A DNA stretch of 64,000 nucleotides from Clostridiaceae bacterium (GTDB taxonomy: Bacteria > Bacillota > Clostridia > Lachnospirales > Lachnospiraceae). Made by a program: the position numbers and the translations under genes. Location of the stretch: assembly GCA_021200535.1 (NCBI GenBank), contig JAJQGL010000038.1, positions 1 through 64,000 of the forward strand, in the 5' to 3' direction. The notes under the pieces were generated by a model, which saw nothing but the letters and a program-made list of their open reading frames with translations, was not told where the DNA came from and did not search any database. Shown here piece after piece: positions 58,874 through 64,000 of the stretch (within the stretch, counting starts at the first letter, position 1; the number at the start of each line of letters is the position of its first letter).

Positions 58874-58939
58874 ACGCATCCCCATTCCGAAACGATTGAA
58901 AAAGCGCCGCCATTGACGGCGTTTCTCCTTCTGATACAA

Positions 58940-59986
58940 TTACCAGCCGCACTGAAGTCCCTTTGCCTGCAGCTTTTTTTTCCACTCCAAAATCCGGTCA
59001 GCCTGCCATGGAAGCCTGCCGTTTTTCCGCACATAAACCGGATAACGTTCCATCCAGTCTCCATCCAGCGCATCGGCAGGAAGCACATCTGCACCGGCAT
59101 CAAACGCATGAAGCCTTCCGTCACTGATAACCAGATCTAACGTCTGGTTTGCCAGAATCACCGTTTCCGGCAGCATCAGCCGTAATATGGCAATAACCTG
59201 AAGAACAATGCTTCCATTTCCGCTCCTCTCCCCCTCAAAGGGTGTGTGAAGCGCCGGTACAAATGCCCCTATATCAATGATATCCGGGCGAAATTCGCGC
59301 AGGAATAAAATATCCTCCACTACATTTTTCATGGTCTGTCCGGGAAGCCCGACCAGAAAACCGGTTCCCATCCGGTAGCCAATCCCTTTTAACTCCCAGA
59401 GAGACTGTTTCCTGAGAAGCTGCGACATATTGGACGGATATATTTTTTTAAAAAGCCTGGCATCAGCACAGCCATGTGTCAGCAGATAGCCCATTGCCCC
59501 AACGTGATGCCAGTGCTCATAGGCCCCGGCATCCCTGTCCCCCAATGCCAGTATGATTTCCGTCTTTGGCAGCAGCTCACGGATGCGCAGCAGCAGCTGC
59601 GCCACGCTTTTTTCGGAAAAATACAGATCATCCCCGCCCTCCAGCACGAGTGTGTGTATCCCCTGGCTGCTGTACTGCTGTGCACAGGCAAGAACTGTTT
59701 CCGCCTCCATGCGGTATCGTTTGACAAACTGATTGTCCCGGCGCAGCCCGCACATTTTACAGTTATATTTGCAATAACTGCTAATCGGAATTCTCCCCCA
59801 TAGCTCTGCCCGGTTTCCTTTGCTTACGCTCCGGACCGATCTCGCTTTTTCATATAAATATTCTGTTACCTCCGGCTTGCGGAAACGCAGGAGGTCATAA
59901 AGTTCCTCCGGCTCCAGATTTCCTCTTGCCATCAGCTTGTCAATCAATTCTTTCATATCTTCCGTATCTTCCGCATTTGCCCGCAA
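58940..59986 (-). CDS. hydE: [FeFe] hydrogenase H-cluster radical SAM maturase HydE
   Basis: IPISSYCKYNCKMCGLRRDNQFVKRYRM (CX3CX2C); MGTGFLVGLPGQTMKNVVEDILFLREF. Confidence 0.85.
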   Translation of the reverse strand: MRANAEDTEDMKELIDKLMARGNLEPEELYDLLRFRKPEVTEYLYEKARSVRSVSKGNRAELWGRIPISSYCKYNCKMCGLRRDNQFVKRYRMEAETVLACAQQYSSQGIHTLVLEGGDDLYFSEKSVAQLLLRIRELLPKTEIILALGDRDAGAYEHWHHVGAMGYLLTHGCADARLFKKIYPSNMSQLLRKQSLWELKGIGYRMGTGFLVGLPGQTMKNVVEDILFLREFRPDIIDIGAFVPALHTPFEGERSGNGSIVLQVIAILRLMLPETVILANQTLDLVISDGRLHAFDAGADVLPADALDGDWMERYPVYVRKNGRLPWQADRILEWKKKLQAKGLQCGW

Positions 59987-60001
59987 TACCGTTCAAAACG
60001 C

Positions 60002-60598
60002 TTATTTTACCTCAAACTGGTGAACAATACTGCGTACTGTGATACAAAGCTCCCCTCTTAATTTTTCCAGTTTTACCGGTGTCCCGTATAGAATTACATT
60101 ATAACAGGTTGCATTGACCAATTCAACAATCATATAGATCATCAGTATTTGATTCCGGTAATGCTTTCCAGATCTTTTTATCACCGAATCAAAAATTTCC
60201 AAATACATTTGATTCACCTGCACCCCGGAAAAAATCCCCCAGCTTAGATTTTTTGAAATAAACCGCAGCAATTCCGGGTTCTCACTCAGCAAATCCAGCA
60301 CATGATTTACCAGGTAAATGGTCATTTCTTCAAAATCAGCATCCGTATGATCAGATAACCAGGCGGATAATCCCTGACATGCCTGCCCAAAAATCCGGTT
60401 TGCATGATGGCTGATCAGATAATCCCTGATTTCATACTTATCCTTAAAATACAAGTAAAAAGTCCCTTTCGCCATTTTGGCTTTCTGCACAATCTGCGAA
60501 ACCGAAGTATTGTCCACCCCTTTTTCTGTAAAAAGCAGGAATGCTGCCTCCAGCAAAGCTTCCTTTTTTTGTCTCTTTTTTTCCGTAATCGTTCCCAA
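60002..60598 (-). CDS. TetR/AcrR family transcriptional regulator
   Basis: KKEALLEAAFLLFTEKGVDNTSVSQIVQKAKMAKGTFYLYFKDKYEIRDYLI. Confidence 0.92.
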   Translation of the reverse strand: MGTITEKKRQKKEALLEAAFLLFTEKGVDNTSVSQIVQKAKMAKGTFYLYFKDKYEIRDYLISHHANRIFGQACQGLSAWLSDHTDADFEEMTIYLVNHVLDLLSENPELLRFISKNLSWGIFSGVQVNQMYLEIFDSVIKRSGKHYRNQILMIYMIVELVNATCYNVILYGTPVKLEKLRGELCITVRSIVHQFEVK

Positions 60599-60611
60599 TG
60601 CTGATACCTCT

Positions 60612-62942
60612 TTATTCTTCTGCCTTTAATTCCTTTGTGGTCATAACAAATTTCACTGTTCCATCCATGCTGCTGTCAATACCGGAAAAGCATTTATAGT
60701 CAGCTGCTGCATCTGACACTGCCTCAAGCCGCTCCTTGAAATCACCAATCCCATCTATGAAATCGGTTACTGTATCAGAAAGCGTTTCAACGCCCTCGGA
60801 CTGGAACTCACTCATTCCGTCACTCAGATCGGCTGCCCCTTCTGCCAGCTGGCGGATTCCATCTGACACATCTCCTGTTTTGTCATACAGAGTTCCCACG
60901 CCTGCTAAAAGCTGGCTCGTACCCTTCTCCAGAGAATTGGCGCCGCTGCGGAAGCTCTTGCTGGAAGAAGTAATCTTTTTCGAACCGCTGGTAATGGTAT
61001 CCGCATTTTTCGTCAGCTGGTCTGCCGCGCTGGTAAGCTTTTTATTGTTGCTGACCAGCTTTTTGCCATTTGACTGAATCAGGCCAAGATTTGACGCAAT
61101 CGTTGAAATACTCGTCTTAATTGTCGCACTTGCTGTTGTCAGCGCTTCCTTTGATTCACGAATGGCTTTCGCATTGGACGAAATAGTCGAAACCGTGCTT
61201 TCCAGCCCTGTCATTCCGGTATAAAGATTTTCTGTTGCGGATTCTGTATTGGTTGCCGCTTCAAGCTGTGCCAGACCTGCTGCGAGATCATTTTCACCCT
61301 GTCCGTCTGTCGCTTCGTCTACCTGCTCTGCCAGCTGTCTGGCACCCTCAAGATAAGAAATCGTTCCCTTGTACAGGGTAACCATCTGTGTATACTGCTG
61401 TGTCTCTTCCTCAGTCAGCCCATCTGACTGCAATGCCGCCTCTGCCTGCTCTAAAAGCGACTGGTAGGAAGCAATCATCTGGTCGGCCTGCTCGCTGTTT
61501 GCATTTAATGCATCCGCGCCGCTGTTGATCTTTTCTACCCCCTGCTGCGCACTCTTTAACCCGGTGTCTACTGTAGCAACCGCCTCTTTCAGCTTGCTTA
61601 CCGCATCACCCAGCGCATTCATATTTTCTTCGGAAAGCAATGTATTTACACCGGTCAGATATTCGCCAAGCTTCTGGTCAAACTCGCTATAAGAATCTGG
61701 AAAAGCAGACACGGCTTTGTTTAGCTTCGTTACGGCATTGATCAGTTTTTTCGTACTGGACGCATAGGTCTTTGTGCTTTTTGCAAAGGTTTTTGTGCCG
61801 GATACATAGGTTCTCACACCCTTTAACAGCTTATCTGCACCTGTCGTATATTTCTTCGTTGCCGCATTGATCTGCGCGCTGCCCTTATTTAATGCAGCAA
61901 CACTGCTCTTTACTGTACCGACTGCATCTGCATATGTGTCAAAACTGCTGTCAAGCTCCGAAAGGCCGTCGTTGATCGCATCGCTGCCGTCAACCAGCTG
62001 CTCTGCCGCATCGGTCAGTTCATCCATTTTTTCCGTCAATTCATCCGTATCTGCCACATCATCCAAATCAAAGTCGCCAAACAGACTTGCCGTCGCAACA
62101 GTATAGGTCGCGCCCATCTCAAAATCTTCAACGTCCGCAGTGATTGTGGCAGTATCTGTCAGCTTATCCTCCAGATCATCCAGATCAATCGACGCATCCT
62201 CTCCAAGATCAAAAGCACTCAGGTTTAAGTTTTCTTTCATGCCCGGCATGCCGTATACAAACAAAATATCATTGTCCCCTTCAGACAACACCTCTCCATT
62301 GTCAACTTTTACATTGGTAAATTTTTCAACCGGAAGAATAATTCCTGTCGCCAGCAGAAACGGAGTATATATTTCCTCCTTTTCTCCGTTCAGCACAACC
62401 TCCTGCTTTGACTGGTTCTGGTATTGAATGGTCATTTCCAGTTGTCCGCTTTTTCCCACCAGTTCTTCCGGCGTGATCTCTTCGCCGTCCAGCTTATAGC
62501 AAATCGTCATGCTGACCGGGAGCTCCTGGTCTGATTTTCCCTGATAATAAATATCCTTATCCGCAGCCTCCCACAAAAGCTGGCTGCCATCCTGTGTAAA
62601 TGCTTCCTCTCCTTTTGTATTCTGGATATCCGTCAGATTGCTCTTATCTGAAAGCGTTCCGTCAATGCCTGCATTTTTCAGCCAGTCTGAGACTAAAATC
62701 TCCTCGGTTTTTCCGGTCGCATCCATTGTAACATAAACGGTTTCCTCTTTTTCGACTGCGCTTTTCTCTTTTTTTGCGGCGGATTTTGCAGATACCGTCT
62801 CTACTTCCTTTTCTGTCACGGCAGCGGACGCATTATTTGCCGCAAATGTATGGGAAGCATACTGCACACTTCCTAAAATCAATCCCGCCGACACAAGACA
62901 GCTGACGCCAAGTACCATCCATTTTTTATTGCTCTTTCTCAT
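60612..62942 (-). CDS. Exported coiled-coil/YhgE-Pip-like protein associated with MMPL transporters
   Basis: N-terminal TM; repeated L..G...L and heptad segments (DKLLKGVRTYVSGTKTFAKSTKTY, LEKGTSQLLAGVGTLYDKTGDVSDGIRQLAEGAADLSDGMSEF). Confidence 0.75.
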   Translation of the reverse strand: MRKSNKKWMVLGVSCLVSAGLILGSVQYASHTFAANNASAAVTEKEVETVSAKSAAKKEKSAVEKEETVYVTMDATGKTEEILVSDWLKNAGIDGTLSDKSNLTDIQNTKGEEAFTQDGSQLLWEAADKDIYYQGKSDQELPVSMTICYKLDGEEITPEELVGKSGQLEMTIQYQNQSKQEVVLNGEKEEIYTPFLLATGIILPVEKFTNVKVDNGEVLSEGDNDILFVYGMPGMKENLNLSAFDLGEDASIDLDDLEDKLTDTATITADVEDFEMGATYTVATASLFGDFDLDDVADTDELTEKMDELTDAAEQLVDGSDAINDGLSELDSSFDTYADAVGTVKSSVAALNKGSAQINAATKKYTTGADKLLKGVRTYVSGTKTFAKSTKTYASSTKKLINAVTKLNKAVSAFPDSYSEFDQKLGEYLTGVNTLLSEENMNALGDAVSKLKEAVATVDTGLKSAQQGVEKINSGADALNANSEQADQMIASYQSLLEQAEAALQSDGLTEEETQQYTQMVTLYKGTISYLEGARQLAEQVDEATDGQGENDLAAGLAQLEAATNTESATENLYTGMTGLESTVSTISSNAKAIRESKEALTTASATIKTSISTIASNLGLIQSNGKKLVSNNKKLTSAADQLTKNADTITSGSKKITSSSKSFRSGANSLEKGTSQLLAGVGTLYDKTGDVSDGIRQLAEGAADLSDGMSEFQSEGVETLSDTVTDFIDGIGDFKERLEAVSDAAADYKCFSGIDSSMDGTVKFVMTTKELKAEE

Positions 62943-62948
62943 AATAAT

Positions 62949-63027
62949 CCTCCATTCCGGAGCGTTTCACACGATGGAATACCATCAAAGCCATTTGTGA
63001 CGCTCCTGCACAAATAGCAAAATCCTC
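62949..63027 (-). repeat. Dispersed structured element, copy 2
   Basis: Minus strand GAGGATTTTGCTATTTGTGCAGGAGCGTCACAAATGGCTTTGATGGTATTCCATCGTGTGAAACGCTCCGGAATGGAGG; matches 46082-46161. Confidence 0.9.
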
Positions 63028-63089
63028 ATTTCTGCGCAAGTTCTCTCTTTTCTGCAAGCCGCTATAATTTACAGACCAATGACACGGCT

Positions 63090-64000
63090 TTAGGATTCTT
63101 TCTCAATGGGAATATTGCCGTTTTGTCTATCCCTCTGCGGAATCGCTGCCTTGACCATATCCCATGTGCTGCGGATAATCAGGCCGTCAAACAGCCACAG
63201 CATGGCCGGAAGAATCGCAAGTACAACAACCATACTGATGATTGCTCCCCTTGAGAGCAGCGTGCAGATTGATCCAATCATATCCACACGGGAATACACG
63301 GAAACACCAAAAGTTGCCGCAAAAAAGCAGAATCCGCTGGTAAGAATGGATTTAAAGCTGGTCTGGTGCGCAATCAGAACCGCATCCCGTTTGCTGCGTT
63401 TCTGCAGCACCCTCTCTTTGTGGTAGCGGTTTGTCATCAAAATAGCATAGTCAACCGTTGCCCCTAACTGGATGGTCCCTATGACAATGCTCGCTACAAA
63501 CGGCAGCGATGTATCCGTATAATACGGTACCGCCATGTTGCACAAAATTGCAAATTCAATAACAGATACCAGGATAACCGGTATGGATATTGATTTAAAT
63601 GTAATCATTATGATCAAAAAGATTGCTGCGATCGAGATGATATTTACATTCTCCAAATCCACATTGGTCACATCAGACAAATCTTTCATCAATGGGGCTT
63701 CCCCAATCACCATGCCGCCATCCTGATAGCTTTTTACAATCTCGTCAATCTGATGGATCTGTTCGTTTGATTCATCTGTCGCCGATGCATAGTCGGAACA
63801 GATAAACTGCAGCTCATGATCCCCGCTCTTTAACATATCCCGCACATCACTCGGAAGCATGGTATCCGGAAAATTCGGGCCAAACAGGGAGTCCAGCCCA
63901 AGCACCCATTTCACGCCATCAACCTCTCCGATTTCCTCTAGCATTGCATTTTTTTCTTTTGCCGATAAACCATCTTCCAAAAGAACCATATGCACCACGC
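63090..64000 (-). CDS. MMPL/RND family transporter (N-terminal part outside the window)
   Basis: Multi-TM; VIGTIQLGATVDYAILMTNRYHKER; C-terminal ILPAMLWLFDGLI. Confidence 0.88.
   Translation of the reverse strand, partial: VVHMVLLEDGLSAKEKNAMLEEIGEVDGVKWVLGLDSLFGPNFPDTMLPSDVRDMLKSGDHELQFICSDYASATDESNEQIHQIDEIVKSYQDGGMVIGEAPLMKDLSDVTNVDLENVNIISIAAIFLIIMITFKSISIPVILVSVIEFAILCNMAVPYYTDTSLPFVASIVIGTIQLGATVDYAILMTNRYHKERVLQKRSKRDAVLIAHQTSFKSILTSGFCFFAATFGVSVYSRVDMIGSICTLLSRGAIISMVVVLAILPAMLWLFDGLIIRSTWDMVKAAIPQRDRQNGNIPIEKES

Overview
Chromosomal window from a low/mid-GC, probably motile and spore-forming Firmicute. Gene content suggests a Lachnospiraceae-like Clostridium; this is inference and no database was searched. 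Most of it is ordinary core genome: a type II fatty-acid synthesis operon (fabH-acpP-fabD-fabG-fabF-accB-fabZ-accC-accD-accA), a che/flagellar/mreB segment, recD2, recJ, prmA, secDF, tgt-yajC, fba, hydG and hydE, GH94 phosphorylase, corA, mscS, citrate synthase, spo0A, asnS and an MMPL operon. No rRNA, tRNA, CRISPR array, IS element or prophage was recognised. Main points of interest: (1) a dispersed ~80-bp element with two near full-length copies (46082-46161 and 62949-63027) and a third partial copy (about 32531-32583), each just upstream of a start codon, with a conserved pseudoknot-like pairing GGAGYGU...ACGCUCC next to the Shine-Dalgarno; (2) a five-gene cassette of circularly permuted ATP-grasp, alpha-E, transglutaminase and two aspartoacylase-like proteins, one of which has lost its zinc-ligand motif, preceded by a compact promoter/terminator-like hairpin leader; (3) a GlgB-like branching enzyme that has lost residues of several GH13 catalytic motifs and is also frameshifted at a CT/AG dinucleotide run; (4) three minisatellite-type tandem repeats; (5) several long perfect palindromes or hairpins in intergenic regions; (6) atypical signalling proteins. 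All calls come from reading the sequence and supplied translations. Start sites are estimates from Shine-Dalgarno context and conserved N-termini.
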